DNA of 64,000 bases from an uncultured Eubacteriales bacterium (GCA_900542565.1 UQOC01000003.1:20127-84126); one strand, 5' to 3'. Positions 25,619-35,052 are shown, numbered from the stretch's first letter. The notes: generated by a model not told the origin, from the letters alone. Numbers and translations: made by a program.

Positions 25619-26179
25619 ATGTCGGAAAATACAAAGATAAAGATCTCGGACGGGCTGATCAGGCTCATAGAAAAAGAAAACGGGAGCAGAATAACCGTAA
25701 CATCACTTATTAAAGCATGCGGTATCTCACGGCAGACATTCTATTATCATTTTAAGGATATGGATGATGTGCTGAAATGGTCTGCGGCAAGGGTGACAGA
25801 TGAACTGGTCAGGGCAGGCAGGGATACGGCGGATATGAGATCTGCCATTGAAATTTTTGCCGATTCTTTTTCAGAAAAGTACAGCGTGCTTAAAAAACTC
25901 ATGGATTCTGCAAAAAGATCCGGTATAGAAAAAATGATAATTGGATCGGTCAGGACATATCTGGAAAAGATAATCAAGTTTAAAAGGCCTGATCTGGCGG
26001 TAAATCATACGGATATGGACATGCTGCTGTGCTTTGATGCATACGGGCTTTTCGGGATCATGATGGAATATTGCGGACAGCCACATAGGGATAAATCCGC
26101 CCTGACTGCAAATATTGAAAAGATCTTTTCAGGACAGATCCTGCTGTCCGAACAGCCTTACACTTGCAGGAATCTGTAA
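25619..26179 (+). CDS. TetR/AcrR family regulator
   Basis: A 186-residue repressor-type protein. The N-terminal helix-turn-helix reads RITVTSLIKACGISRQTFYYHFKDMDDVL, near residues 24-54. The C-terminal ligand domain resembles the dihydroxyacetone-kinase regulator DhaS group. It starts behind AGGAG. It stands alone between the sigma-54 operon and ftsH, and no clear operator dyad or target is visible. Confidence 0.88.
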   Translation: MSENTKIKISDGLIRLIEKENGSRITVTSLIKACGISRQTFYYHFKDMDDVLKWSAARVTDELVRAGRDTADMRSAIEIFADSFSEKYSVLKKLMDSAKRSGIEKMIIGSVRTYLEKIIKFKRPDLAVNHTDMDMLLCFDAYGLFGIMMEYCGQPHRDKSALTANIEKIFSGQILLSEQPYTCRNL

Positions 26180-26222
26180 GGACAAATATACAAAATTGAA
26201 TGTAGAGCATATCACTGAAAAG

Positions 26223-26231
26223 TGGTATAAT
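26223..26231 (+). promoter_or_regulatory. extended -10 promoter of ftsH
   Basis: TGGTATAAT, an extended -10 element, 39 bases before the ftsH ATG; no convincing -35 hexamer 17 bp upstream. Confidence 0.55.
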
Positions 26232-26270
26232 AAAACATAATGTTATATTATTTTTGGAGGAAATGATGCA

Positions 26271-28088
26271 ATGCATGAAGTGAAAAAACCAAGAAAGCCT
26301 CTGATTTTTTATTATGTGATAGTTATGGTTGTACTGATGCTTTTCAATCTGCTGGTGACTCCGTATATCAACCAGCCGGAGATACAGGATGTAGATTACG
26401 GGACATTCATGTCTATGACTGAAAATCAGCAGATCGGACAGGTTCAGGTCCAGCAGCAGGAAAACTATATTCTTTTTACAGATAAAGAAGGAACGACATT
26501 TTACAGGACAGGCATGATGCCTGATGATAACCTGACCCAGAGACTCTATGATTCAGGGGCCGAATTTAACGGTGAGATCATAGAACAGACTGATCCTTGG
26601 ATAACCATCCTGATCTCGTGGGTACTTCCCATAGTCATTTTTATCGCACTGGGCCAGTATATGTCGAAAAAGATGATGAAAAATGCCGGAGGACCAAATT
26701 CAATGATGTTTGGGATGGGCAAGAGCAATGCAAAGGTATATGTCAAGTCATCTGAAGGCATAAGATTTGATGATGTGGCCGGAGAAGACGAGGCCAAAGA
26801 GAGTCTTTCGGAGATCGTCGAATATCTCCATGATCCAAGCAAGTATAAGAATATCGGAGCTACGATGCCTAAAGGGATACTCCTTGTTGGCCCTCCGGGA
26901 ACAGGAAAGACAATGCTTGCCAAAGCGGTAGCAGGAGAATCAAATGTACCTTTCTTTTCCATGTCAGGTTCGGAATTTGTTGAAATGTTCGTGGGAATGG
27001 GTGCATCCAAGGTACGAGACCTTTTTAAGCAGGCCAAGGAAAAGGCGCCTTGCATTGTGTTCATCGATGAGATAGATGCCATCGGACAGAAGAGGGACGG
27101 ACGCCTGGGCGGCAACGACGAAAGAGAACAGACTCTCAACCAGCTCCTGACCGAAATGGACGGATTTGAAGAAAATACCGGCGTAGTCATACTGGCAGCG
27201 ACCAACAGGCCGGAATCCCTTGATCCGGCGCTGACAAGACCGGGAAGGTTTGACAGACGAGTACCTGTGGAACTGCCTGACCTGAAAGGGCGAGAGGATA
27301 TATTGAAGGTACATGCAAAAAAAGTCAAAACGGACAATAATATAGATTACGGTAAAGTTGCCCGCATGGCTTCCGGCGCTTCCGGCGCTGAGCTGGCCAA
27401 CATAATCAATGAGGCGGCTCTGCGCGCCGTAAGAGACGGACGCAAGTGTGTAACCCAGGCGGACCTGGAGGAGAGCATTGAGGTTGTCATTGCAGGATAT
27501 CAGAAAAAGAATGCGATCCTTACTGACGAAGAAAAAAAGATCGTCGCATATCATGAGATCGGTCATGCGCTGGTAGCTGCCAGACAGACTGATTCGGCGC
27601 CTGTACAGAAGATCACCATTGTGCCGAGGACATCTGGGGCCCTCGGATATACCATGCAGGTGGAGGAAGGGAACCATTACCTGATGAGCAAGGAAGAACT
27701 GGAGAACAAGATAGCAACGCTTACAGGAGGCCGTGCTGCCGAAGAACTTATCTTCAATTCATCATCTACGGGAGCTTCCAACGATATCGAACAGGCAACA
27801 AAGATAGCCAGAGCCATGATAACCAGGTACGGCATGAGCGATGATTTTGACATGGTCGCCATGGAAACTGTGACAAACCAGTATCTGGGAGGAGATACGA
27901 CGCTTGCGTGCTCTGCACAGACACAGGCCGAGATAGACAGGGAAGTTGTGGCCCTTGTCAGAAAACAGCATGAAAAAGCCCTTGAGATCCTGCGCGAAAA
28001 CAAGGGCAAATTAGATGAACTTGCCGGTTATCTCTACGAAAAAGAGACAATAACCGGAGAAGAGTTTATGGACATATTGAACAGATAG
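26271..28088 (+). CDS. ftsH: ATP-dependent zinc metalloprotease FtsH
   Basis: A membrane-anchored AAA+ protease (605 residues) that degrades membrane and regulatory proteins. Two N-terminal membrane helices (about 13-31 and 109-127) flank an extracytoplasmic loop. The Walker A loop is [14 protein letters not shown], Walker B is [12 protein letters not shown] and the second region of homology is [20 protein letters not shown]. The zinc site is HEIGH instead of the commoner HEAGH, which keeps both histidines and the glutamate. The 3' end overlaps the convergent RluA-type gene by 23 bases. Confidence 0.97.
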   Translation: MHEVKKPRKPLIFYYVIVMVVLMLFNLLVTPYINQPEIQDVDYGTFMSMTENQQIGQVQVQQQENYILFTDKEGTTFYRTGMMPDDNLTQRLYDSGAEFNGEIIEQTDPWITILISWVLPIVIFIALGQYMSKKMMKNAGGPNSMMFGMGKSNAKVYVKSSEGIRFDDVAGEDEAKESLSEIVEYLHDPSKYKNIGATMPKGILLVGPPGTGKTMLAKAVAGESNVPFFSMSGSEFVEMFVGMGASKVRDLFKQAKEKAPCIVFIDEIDAIGQKRDGRLGGNDEREQTLNQLLTEMDGFEENTGVVILAATNRPESLDPALTRPGRFDRRVPVELPDLKGREDILKVHAKKVKTDNNIDYGKVARMASGASGAELANIINEAALRAVRDGRKCVTQADLEESIEVVIAGYQKKNAILTDEEKKIVAYHEIGHALVAARQTDSAPVQKITIVPRTSGALGYTMQVEEGNHYLMSKEELENKIATLTGGRAAEELIFNSSSTGASNDIEQATKIARAMITRYGMSDDFDMVAMETVTNQYLGGDTTLACSAQTQAEIDREVVALVRKQHEKALEILRENKGKLDELAGYLYEKETITGEEFMDILNR

Positions 28089-29043
28089 TATTTATAAGCG
28101 TCTCCATGTCATCTGGCAGAGGCGCTTTTAATATCAGTTTCTGACCGGTTATGGGGTGTATGAAGGACAGGTGGTATGCGTGGAGGGCCTGCCTTTCAAT
28201 GAATGGTGATGTGCTTTTTTCGCCATCCCCTTCAACCCGGCGGAAGTCTCCGTGGAGTTTCCTGTATAAAAAAGGATCCCCGTTGTTATAAAGATGATCT
28301 CCGGTCACAGGATGGCCTATGTATGCCATATGGACTCGTATCTGGTGGGTCCTTCCGGTTTCAAGGGAGACTTCTACAAGGGTATAACCGGCAGAATACC
28401 TTTGAAGGACTTTGTAGTGAGTAACAGAATCAAACCCACCCTTGTCCGCAGGCAATATCCATCTTTCCACTTCATTGGGATCCGGACGGCCTATGGGAGC
28501 TCTGACGGTACCCTGATCCCTCTGGATGATGCCATCGACAACGGCAAGGTATTTTTTTTCTGTTATGCCTGCTTTCATCTGGTGAATGATCTGATCCTGG
28601 ACAAAGCCGTTCTTTGCGACTATCAACAGCCCGGATGTGTTCATATCAAGTCTGTTTGCAAATCTTATCTTATAACATGCGCCTTCATCCAAGATCTTTT
28701 TCATCAGGCCATTGGCAATGGTATGGCAGGGCTTTCCTTTGGTTGGGTGTACTACAAATCCCGGCTGTTTGTTTATGACAAGAAGACTGTCATCTTCAAA
28801 TATGACATTGATGGGTATATCCTCCGGAGGAAAATCAGAGGTTTCCTTAGGAAGTGTTACGGTCAACTGATCGCCGGCGACGGGGATCATCCAGCCACGG
28901 ACAGGGGAGCCGTTCAGCTTTGCCAGATCCTGCTTCTTTATTTTTGTCAGCAGCCGTGATGAAAAGTGAAAATTACGGCGAAGGAGCTCACTTACAGTGA
29001 GCCCCTTATCATCTTCTTTAACTGTATAACTGAATCCTGACAT
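28066..29043 (-). CDS. RluA family pseudouridine synthase
   Basis: A 325-residue RNA pseudouridine synthase. An S4-like RNA-binding N terminus (LTKIKKQDLAKLNGSPV) precedes the catalytic domain, with the active aspartate in FANRLDMNTSGLLIVAK and the closing motifs TGRTHQIRVHMAYIGHPVTGD. The target base, in 23S rRNA or tRNA, cannot be told from the sequence. It follows nadK and pepF on the same strand with gaps of about 10 bases, forming a three-gene operon. Confidence 0.93.
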   Translation of the reverse strand: MSGFSYTVKEDDKGLTVSELLRRNFHFSSRLLTKIKKQDLAKLNGSPVRGWMIPVAGDQLTVTLPKETSDFPPEDIPINVIFEDDSLLVINKQPGFVVHPTKGKPCHTIANGLMKKILDEGACYKIRFANRLDMNTSGLLIVAKNGFVQDQIIHQMKAGITEKKYLAVVDGIIQRDQGTVRAPIGRPDPNEVERWILPADKGGFDSVTHYKVLQRYSAGYTLVEVSLETGRTHQIRVHMAYIGHPVTGDHLYNNGDPFLYRKLHGDFRRVEGDGEKSTSPFIERQALHAYHLSFIHPITGQKLILKAPLPDDMETLINTICSICP

Positions 29044-29052
29044 AGTTCATCC

Positions 29053-29850
29053 TTATAAGAATTTGTTTTTTACTTTTTCCCAGAAACGGTAGTCGTCAAA
29101 TCTGATGAGATTGATCTTTTTTCTGGAAAGCCTCATGGAAAGTTCGATGACATCCTCATATTCGGCCAGCATTCCGTCATATGTAACGCTCAATGTCCTG
29201 TCAACATTGTTGCATGGTATGACAGCAAGTTTATCATTGGCAGGGAGCAATATCCCTGCTGTCAGAGAACGGTAGGCAATGTTCTGGATCGGGGCTATGG
29301 GCGTCACCTGAAGCAAGCTTAACCTCGGATCGACGATACTGCCGCCTAAGGCGTAATTGTATGCCGTGCTCCCGGCAGGCGTGGATACACATATCCCATC
29401 GCCGCTGAATCTTTCAATAAAACCGTTGTTAATGGAAATATTCAGGTGTACGGGGTGGGTGAGCATTCCTTTGACAGTGATCTCATTCAGGGCGATATGT
29501 TTTGTAATGTGGGATGCGGTCCTCACGACACAGCTTACTCCGTTGAGACCCTGGATGCTGTAACGCCCCTGGTTATACAGGAAAATGAAATCATCTATCT
29601 TTTCGGGCAGGATCTCCTGGAAAAAACCCAGATGGCCTGTATTGATCCCTACTATGGGGGTCTTTGGAAAGCCAAAATCCTGCACCAGGCGGAGAAGAGT
29701 CCCGTCTCCGCCTATACATATGATAAGATCTGTGTCATCTGAATACTCACTGCATGCAGTGAGTCCTGACTTTACAAGCTTTTGACGGAAAGTCTTTTCT
29801 ATGGATCTTGACATTTCCGTATTGTTGGTGTAAATAAAAATCTTTTTCAT
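29053..29850 (-). CDS. nadK: NAD kinase
   Basis: Phosphorylates NAD to NADP. The hallmark GGDGTLLRLVQ is near residue 50, NTGHLGF follows, and the second motif SGDGICVSTPAGSTAYNYALGG is intact. At 265 residues it is of normal length. It lies 9 bases after pepF and 9 before the RluA-type gene. Confidence 0.96.
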   Translation of the reverse strand: MKKIFIYTNNTEMSRSIEKTFRQKLVKSGLTACSEYSDDTDLIICIGGDGTLLRLVQDFGFPKTPIVGINTGHLGFFQEILPEKIDDFIFLYNQGRYSIQGLNGVSCVVRTASHITKHIALNEITVKGMLTHPVHLNISINNGFIERFSGDGICVSTPAGSTAYNYALGGSIVDPRLSLLQVTPIAPIQNIAYRSLTAGILLPANDKLAVIPCNNVDRTLSVTYDGMLAEYEDVIELSMRLSRKKINLIRFDDYRFWEKVKNKFL

Positions 29851-29859
29851 GGTTTGATA

Positions 29860-31659
29860 TTACAATATTTTTTCCAGTTCATCAACAAGATCTTTAAATG
29901 TTTCCATGGCCATTTTTACCGGTTGAGGTGAAGCCATGTCAACACCTGCTATCTTAAGCAGCTCCACAGGATAGTCTGATGAGCCGCTCTTTAAGAATTC
30001 GATATAGTTATCCCTGGCTTTTGGCCCTTCCTCCAATATCTTTGATGAAATGGCCGTGGCTGCCGAATATCCTGTAGCATACTGATATACATAGAAGCCT
30101 CTGTAAAAATGCGGGATCCTGGCCCATTCGTATTGGATATATTCGTCATGGGACATGGCCGGACCGAAGTACAGGCTGTTGAGCTTGTCATAATTTTCGT
30201 TCAGCCAGGCGGCTGTCAGGACTCCGCCTTTTTCTATTTCTTCATGAGCCATCAGTTCAAATTCTGCGAACATGGTCTGACGGAAAAGGGTGGTGCGGAA
30301 TTCTTCTATATAATAGTTTATCAGATATTTGCGCATCTGAGGGTCTGTTTCGGTCTTTAACAGATGCTTTATCAGCAGTGATTCATTGACGGTGGAGGCC
30401 ACTTCGGCTGTAAATATGGAGTGGTCGCCGTAGGTATAGGGCTGTGTCTTTCTCGTATAGTAGGAGTGCATTGAATGGCCCATTTCATGAACTATAGTAA
30501 ACACATCTTTGAGACTGTCGGTGTAGTTAAGGAGTATATATGGCATACTGTCATAGGAGCCAAAGCTGTATGCACCGCTGGTCTTTCCCTGGTTTTCATA
30601 AACATCTATCCAGCCTTCACTGACACCTTTTCTGACTTGAGTGATGTATTCTTCCCCAAGAGGAGCAAGGCCTTCAGCCATGATGTCGATGGCCTGTTCA
30701 AAAGGTATGACTTTTTTTGGAGCGTTTACCAGAGGGACATAAACATCGTACATCTTGAGCTGGTCAACACCCAGCACCTTTTTACGCAGTTCCATGTAGC
30801 GATGGACTACAGGAAGGTATTCACGGACTTCGCTGATGAGATTGCGGTATACGCTGACAGGGATGTTTCCTCCGTCCAGTGCGGCTTCAAGGGAGGAACC
30901 GTATTTTCTTATCCTGGCAGAGACAACATCGGTCTTGGTGTTGTAGTTGTAGTTGACAACTATGGTGTTGATGAGCTTCTTATATGCTTCGTACATGTTG
31001 GTAAAGGCAGCTTTGCGCACATTGCGGTCCTGACTTTCCATAAATGTTATATAATTGCCGTGGGTAAGGGTGACTTCATCGCCATCTTCATCGGTGACGG
31101 TGCCAAAAGTCAGATCAGCATTGTTGAGCATTTTAAATACATCGCTTGTTGCTCCGGTGACTTCTGACATCTGAGCCAGTATGTTCTCTTCAGGAGCCGA
31201 CAGTACATGCTCTTTTTCTCTGAGCATAGACTTGAGCAGGAACTCATACTGGGCAAGGCCAGGTTCTTCTTGGATGTATCCCAGTATCTGATGCTCGTCG
31301 GCTTCCATGATCTCAGGTGTGAAAAAGGACATGGATGCGGCTATCCTGGCAAGGACGCTCCCGCATTTGTCGTCCATTGCCTGATATTTGTCCATTCGGT
31401 TGTCCTCATCTTTTTTCATGGCGGCATAGACATAAGCATGTTCAATCTTCTGCCAGATATTGTCACGCTCTCTGAGGGCTTCCAGAAGGGTGGCGGCCGA
31501 TCTTGTGAGCCTGCCGCGGTAATCGCCGAACTTTTCGGCACGGCTGAGACAGTCGTCTATATCTTTTTCCCATTGGCTTTCATCCGGGTACATGGCTTCA
31601 ATGTTCCATTTGTATTGTTTTGGGATATCACTTCGCTGTTTCAATTTTTTGTCTGACAT
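29860..31659 (-). CDS. pepF: oligoendopeptidase F
   Basis: A cytoplasmic M3B zinc metallopeptidase of 599 residues that cleaves oligopeptides of roughly 7-17 residues. The active site HEMGHSMHSYYT and the downstream glutamate region FTAEVASTVNESL are intact. It is the first gene of pepF-nadK-rluA. Upstream lies the gene-free 635-bp interval with alternating repeats, so its leader, or its promoter, may involve them. A GGAGGT site precedes the ATG. Confidence 0.96.
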   Translation of the reverse strand: MSDKKLKQRSDIPKQYKWNIEAMYPDESQWEKDIDDCLSRAEKFGDYRGRLTRSAATLLEALRERDNIWQKIEHAYVYAAMKKDEDNRMDKYQAMDDKCGSVLARIAASMSFFTPEIMEADEHQILGYIQEEPGLAQYEFLLKSMLREKEHVLSAPEENILAQMSEVTGATSDVFKMLNNADLTFGTVTDEDGDEVTLTHGNYITFMESQDRNVRKAAFTNMYEAYKKLINTIVVNYNYNTKTDVVSARIRKYGSSLEAALDGGNIPVSVYRNLISEVREYLPVVHRYMELRKKVLGVDQLKMYDVYVPLVNAPKKVIPFEQAIDIMAEGLAPLGEEYITQVRKGVSEGWIDVYENQGKTSGAYSFGSYDSMPYILLNYTDSLKDVFTIVHEMGHSMHSYYTRKTQPYTYGDHSIFTAEVASTVNESLLIKHLLKTETDPQMRKYLINYYIEEFRTTLFRQTMFAEFELMAHEEIEKGGVLTAAWLNENYDKLNSLYFGPAMSHDEYIQYEWARIPHFYRGFYVYQYATGYSAATAISSKILEEGPKARDNYIEFLKSGSSDYPVELLKIAGVDMASPQPVKMAMETFKDLVDELEKIL

Positions 31660-31699
31660 TTTGACCTCCTGTATGGATAAATATGTATTTGTGTAGTAT

Positions 31700-31748
31700 A
31701 ATGAACGCTGTGGATCATACCGCCTGACGGCGCAGGGCAGCGTTCATT
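31700..31748. other. long hairpin next to pepF
   Basis: An 11-bp perfect stem (31700-31710 with 31738-31748) with a smaller inner stem at about 31721-31732. It lies 40 bases upstream of the pepF start, on the edge of the repeat interval. It could be a leader structure for pepF; no T tract is present. Confidence 0.5.
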
Positions 31749-31800
31749 GAAACGCCGTTTAGCCGGGCTGCTGGCTTTTTGCCGGCGACTGGCTGATAAA

Positions 31801-32241
31801 GCCAACATTTTCCACGAAAATGGGCTTTTTATTGTGTCGAATTTTGTCGATGTTGGCTTTTTGTGTGTAAATTATAATTTTAGGTAACAGTTTATTTGAT
31901 TTCTGTTGTCTAAATGGGGATTTTGGAGTAAAATAGCCAACATCAGCAGAAAAACCGGTATTTTATGCGGTGTTTTTCCCGGAAATGTTGTATTTTTCCT
32001 CCTGATTTCCGAAAAAAGCCAACATTTAATTCTGAAACGGCGGATTTAATCATCATATCCGGCATCAATGTTGTAAAATTTCTTCAAAAGTGATTTTTTT
32101 ACAACATTTTTTTAAAAAATGTTGCATGGTTTTGGGATTTTGCGAAAAATATACAACATGACCGGCTTTGAACGCCGCATTTCAGGCAAAATAACAGCAG
32201 AATGTTGTAAAAAAACATAGAATGGTGAAATTTTACAACAT
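31801..32241. repeat. array of 11 short repeats in alternating orientation, in a 635-bp gene-free interval
   Basis: The interval 31660-32294 holds no gene. An 8-base unit, GCCAACAT or TACAACAT, occurs on the plus strand at 31801, 31936, 32018, 32100, 32152 and 32234. Its inverse (ATGTTGGC, ATGTTGTA or ATGTTGCA) occurs at 31850, 31985, 32068, 32119 and 32202. Orientation alternates without exception. Gaps inside plus-minus pairs are 41, 41, 42, 11 and 42 bases; gaps between pairs are 78, 25, 24, 25 and 24. Homology often extends into flanking A or T runs, giving 11-13-bp arms, and the gap sequences differ from each other. It is not a CRISPR array. Functions to consider are clustered operators, stem-loop RNA and recombination sites. 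Confidence 0.85.
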
Positions 32242-32260
32242 ACCTTGCTCCATTAGACTC

Positions 32261-32269
32261 ATTATACCA
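32261..32269 (-). promoter_or_regulatory. extended -10 element reading into the repeat array
   Basis: On the minus strand TGGTATAAT (32269-32261) forms an extended -10 box pointing toward pepF, so the array may be transcribed as a long pepF leader. No clear -35 is seen. Confidence 0.4.
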
Positions 32270-32294
32270 CAAATTGGAAAGGAATATTACATAA

Positions 32295-33110
32295 ATGGAC
32301 AACAGACCCATAGGTTTTTTTGATTCAGGACTCGGAGGACTGACAGCCATACCCGGATTGTTCAAAGAACTCCCTGATGAGAGAGTGATATATTTCGGAG
32401 ATACGGCGAGGACTCCTTATGGATCCAAGGCTGTATCCACCGTAAGAAAATATACGGAGCAGATAACGGATTTCCTCGTGTCCAAGGATGTTAAAATGCT
32501 TGTGATCGCATGCAATACCATAAGCTCCACCTGCCTTGACATGCTCAGGGAAAGATTTCCGCAGCTTCCCGTGATAGGGATAATCCAGCCGGCGGCACAG
32601 AAGGTAGCGTCAATATGCAGTGAAGAAAACAGCATAGGCGTCATAGCTACGAAAGTGACCATAAACAGCGGCGCATACCAGAAAGCCATAAAAGACCTGG
32701 TGCCGCAGTGCAATGTTGCAGCAAAGGCGGCTCCGGCATTTGTTCCCCTCATAGAAGAGGGGATAATCGACAACGAGATAATGGATCTGACCATTCATTA
32801 TTATATGGATGATTTTATCGGCGATGGGAAGATAGATACCCTTGTGCTGGGATGCACCCATTATCCGCTGATAAGGAAAAACATCGAGAGGCTCTTTCCG
32901 AAACTGAGGATAGTAGACCCTTCAAGGGAGATAATCGGCCGGGTAAAAAAAGTGCTGGCTGAGAGAGATGAACTGGCCGGCAGGGATAATGACAGAGAAA
33001 ATATTTTTTATGCAAGCGACCTTTCGGAAAATTTCACCAACATGATAGAAAAGATACTTGAAACAGAACGGTCAAACCTAATATTGAAATTTAAAAATCT
33101 TGAACTGTAA
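32295..33110 (+). CDS. murI: glutamate racemase
   Basis: Makes D-glutamate for peptidoglycan. The start MDNRPIGFFDSGLGGLTA, the first catalytic cysteine in VIACNTISS, and the second in VLGCTHYPLIR are canonical. At 271 residues it is normal. It is divergent from pepF across the repeat interval and 12 bases before the unknown acidic protein gene, with which it is probably co-transcribed. Confidence 0.96.
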   Translation: MDNRPIGFFDSGLGGLTAIPGLFKELPDERVIYFGDTARTPYGSKAVSTVRKYTEQITDFLVSKDVKMLVIACNTISSTCLDMLRERFPQLPVIGIIQPAAQKVASICSEENSIGVIATKVTINSGAYQKAIKDLVPQCNVAAKAAPAFVPLIEEGIIDNEIMDLTIHYYMDDFIGDGKIDTLVLGCTHYPLIRKNIERLFPKLRIVDPSREIIGRVKKVLAERDELAGRDNDRENIFYASDLSENFTNMIEKILETERSNLILKFKNLEL

Positions 33111-33122
33111 AAGAGGGAAAAC

Positions 33123-33719
33123 ATGGATAGAGAGAGATTGTATGAGATACTGGATATAGAAGAACCAGCTGAATTTGATTATTTTGAAAATATTGCCGCC
33201 CTGCTGGAATGCGATGAAAATATCGGATATGAAGAACTGTACGGGCTTTTGCAGGAAGTGGATAAGGAAACCCTTTCGATGCTGATAGATAACTATTTTG
33301 AGGAATTGTCAGATTTTCTTCCTGAAGATGACGCCGACTTTTATCTGAAGATAGATCAGATAAGGCGTTCGCTGGTGGGCCTTGCCAAAAGCAGTGATGA
33401 CGAAAATGTACTTGGCAGCCTTGCTGAAGAACTTGACAGGTTCCGCAGATGGTATGCAGCAGAGTCCCAAGTCACCTGCAGCGATCTGGAAACAGGCAGG
33501 GAGGAGATCCATCCGCTGAGAGATGCGCTTGCCCTTGCCCGTATGGAAAAACTTGACGGAGATAAATATTATTATGATTTTGAAAGATGCAGGGATTATG
33601 ACATCGACGATTATCTCATGTCATTTGCAGATATGATCGCTGTTTCAGGAGTTTATGATGATGAAAAAAATATCGTCCCGGATGACTGGTCATCAGAAGA
33701 ACAGCAGACATATGAATAA
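33123..33719 (+). CDS. acidic protein of unknown function
   Basis: A 198-residue, strongly acidic soluble protein with no membrane segment, signal peptide or motif that I recognise. It begins MDRERLYEILDIEEPAEFDYFENIAALLE and is mostly predicted helix by its heptad-like leucines. A central segment reads DFYLKIDQIRRSLVGLA. It follows murI by 12 bases with its own weak GAGGG site. The coding pattern and operon position support a real gene. Confidence 0.75.
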   Translation: MDRERLYEILDIEEPAEFDYFENIAALLECDENIGYEELYGLLQEVDKETLSMLIDNYFEELSDFLPEDDADFYLKIDQIRRSLVGLAKSSDDENVLGSLAEELDRFRRWYAAESQVTCSDLETGREEIHPLRDALALARMEKLDGDKYYYDFERCRDYDIDDYLMSFADMIAVSGVYDDEKNIVPDDWSSEEQQTYE

Positions 33720-33729
33720 CACTTTAAAC

Positions 33730-33763
33730 ACCTCCGTCATAATATAATAAAAAAGACGGAGGT
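33730..33763 (+). promoter_or_regulatory. hairpin: terminator or ribosome-site mask
   Basis: ACCTCCGTC (33730-33738) pairs exactly with GACGGAGGT (33755-33763), and TTTTA follows. The right arm is also the ribosome site of the small gene that starts at 33770. It can therefore end the murI transcript, hide the ribosome site, or both. Confidence 0.65.
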
Positions 33764-33769
33764 TTTTAT

Positions 33770-33958
33770 ATGGGAGACGATTACAAACGAATGGACTGCT
33801 GCCAGCAAGAGTGCAGGGAAAAATGCTTCAAGGACTGTTACTGTAATGATAATGACAACGGAGGCAGCCTGATCTGGCTCATAATACTTATCGTTATAAT
33901 CTACTGCCTTTTCTGCAATGACGGAAAAGGCAACGGCCTCTTGGGAGGTTTGTTCTAA
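33770..33958 (+). CDS. small cysteine-rich single-helix membrane protein
   Basis: A 62-residue protein. Residues 1-28 are hydrophilic with six cysteines (DCCQQECREKCFKDCYC), then comes one membrane helix (about 33-48, SLIWLIILIVIIYCLFC) and a glycine-rich tail. Small Cys-rich proteins of this shape are common in clostridial genomes, without known roles. The GGAGG site lies inside a hairpin (33730-33763), so translation may be gated. Confidence 0.7.
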   Translation: MGDDYKRMDCCQQECREKCFKDCYCNDNDNGGSLIWLIILIVIIYCLFCNDGKGNGLLGGLF

Positions 33959-33991
33959 GGCCGAAATGCACTGAGAGCCTACTGCATGCAA

Positions 33992-34024
33992 GCCTTGCCG
34001 GGGCATCAAAGGCCCCGGCAAGGC
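33992..34024. other. perfect 13-bp GC-rich stem-loop
   Basis: Arms 33992-34004 and 34012-34024 with a 7-base loop are followed by AAAAAG on the plus strand, so read on the minus strand the T run comes before, not after, the stem. It is very stable but does not fit the usual terminator layout for either strand. It may still end the transcript of the small Cys-rich gene. Confidence 0.55.
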
Positions 34025-34134
34025 AAAAAGAGCCTGCAGCCATCTGTACATCCGCCTGATTGCTGCGGCCGTCCTTGATTTTTGCCAACCCTGATGATAG
34101 TATATTATATATCATGCTGTCAGGAGCGGTGAAA

Positions 34135-35052
34135 ATGGACAAGGAAAGAACATTGAAAGGACAGAGCCAGTACAGGCAGGGTCTCATATCATCTTTATCA
34201 TGCGGGATATTATGGGGCATTATCCCAATATACTGGCAATGGCTCAAACCAATACCGTCTTCTGTCATAATCTTTTACCGCATAGCGCTGGTTGCAGCCG
34301 TATGCCTGATCGCATCACTTATCCTGTATGATAAAAGCGTCATATTATCTGCATTGAAAGACAGGCGGACCATGGCAAAGTACATAGCCGCAGGTATACT
34401 CATAACAGCAAACTGGTCCATATACATATGGGCTGTAAACGCAGGCTTCGTTATCCAGACATGCATAGGTTATTATATAGAGCCGGTTGCAGTCTGTCTT
34501 TTTGGGATAGTATTGTTCAGGGACAAGCTTAACAAGTATAAAATAGCTGCATTTGCAACGGTAGCGGTGGGAGTAGCTGCTGTGATATGGTATTTCAGAG
34601 AAATACCGATGATCGCCCTGAGCCTGGCGCTGACTTTTTCGATCTATGCCGCTCTCAAAAAGAACCTGACAGCTCCGCCCGTCCTTTCATTGCTGTACGA
34701 GACCATCTTTCTGCTGCCTGCTGCGCTGGCGGTGATAGTATGGCTTGAAACTACAGGCAGAGGAGCAATAGATACCGGACAGCCATATCAGTATGGGCTC
34801 CTGATGCTGTCAGGGCCGGTTACTGCACTGCCGCTTGCACTATTTGCAAATGCAGCGCACAAGCTGAACCTTTTTGTCCTGGGCCTGCTGGAATATATCG
34901 CGCCGACAATCTCACTGATATTGGGCATATATCTCTTCCGGGAACCTTTTGAGCCGGTCCAGCTCATAGCATTCGGGATAATATGGTCGGGAATACTGAT
35001 ATTCAGTATCGGAGAATATAAAGAAATGAAAAAAACTCAGGAAAGGAAATGA
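34135..35052 (+). CDS. rarD: EamA/RarD-type drug/metabolite transporter
   Basis: A 305-residue, ten-helix exporter of the DMT superfamily, RarD branch, with N-terminal GLISSLSCGILWGIIPIYWQWLKPI and mid-protein TANWSIYIWAVNAGFVIQTCIGYYI, both typical. The start at 34135 follows AGGAGCGG, while the longer frame from 34060 has no ribosome site. RarD proteins were linked to chloramphenicol sensitivity, but the substrate is unknown. It overlaps the next gene by 4 bases. Confidence 0.9.
   Translation: MDKERTLKGQSQYRQGLISSLSCGILWGIIPIYWQWLKPIPSSVIIFYRIALVAAVCLIASLILYDKSVILSALKDRRTMAKYIAAGILITANWSIYIWAVNAGFVIQTCIGYYIEPVAVCLFGIVLFRDKLNKYKIAAFATVAVGVAAVIWYFREIPMIALSLALTFSIYAALKKNLTAPPVLSLLYETIFLLPAALAVIVWLETTGRGAIDTGQPYQYGLLMLSGPVTALPLALFANAAHKLNLFVLGLLEYIAPTISLILGIYLFREPFEPVQLIAFGIIWSGILIFSIGEYKEMKKTQERK

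Noticed and set aside
28294..28959. 221-codon plus-strand frame
   Set aside because: Antisense to the RluA-type synthase, which has all catalytic motifs.
30475..31167. 230-codon plus-strand frame
   Set aside because: Antisense to pepF across its active site; not protein-like.
31835..31850. Spo0A boxes (TGTCGAA and TTGTCGA)
   Set aside because: Two near matches occur, but seven-base boxes are frequent in AT-rich DNA and there is no sporulation gene in the window to support them.
31801..32241. CRISPR array
   Set aside because: The repeats are only 8-13 bp, alternate in direction and have gaps of two sizes; no cas genes are nearby.
31801..32241. Integron attC sites
   Set aside because: The AAC/GTT cores are present by chance, but the R and L boxes and any cassette or integrase gene are absent.
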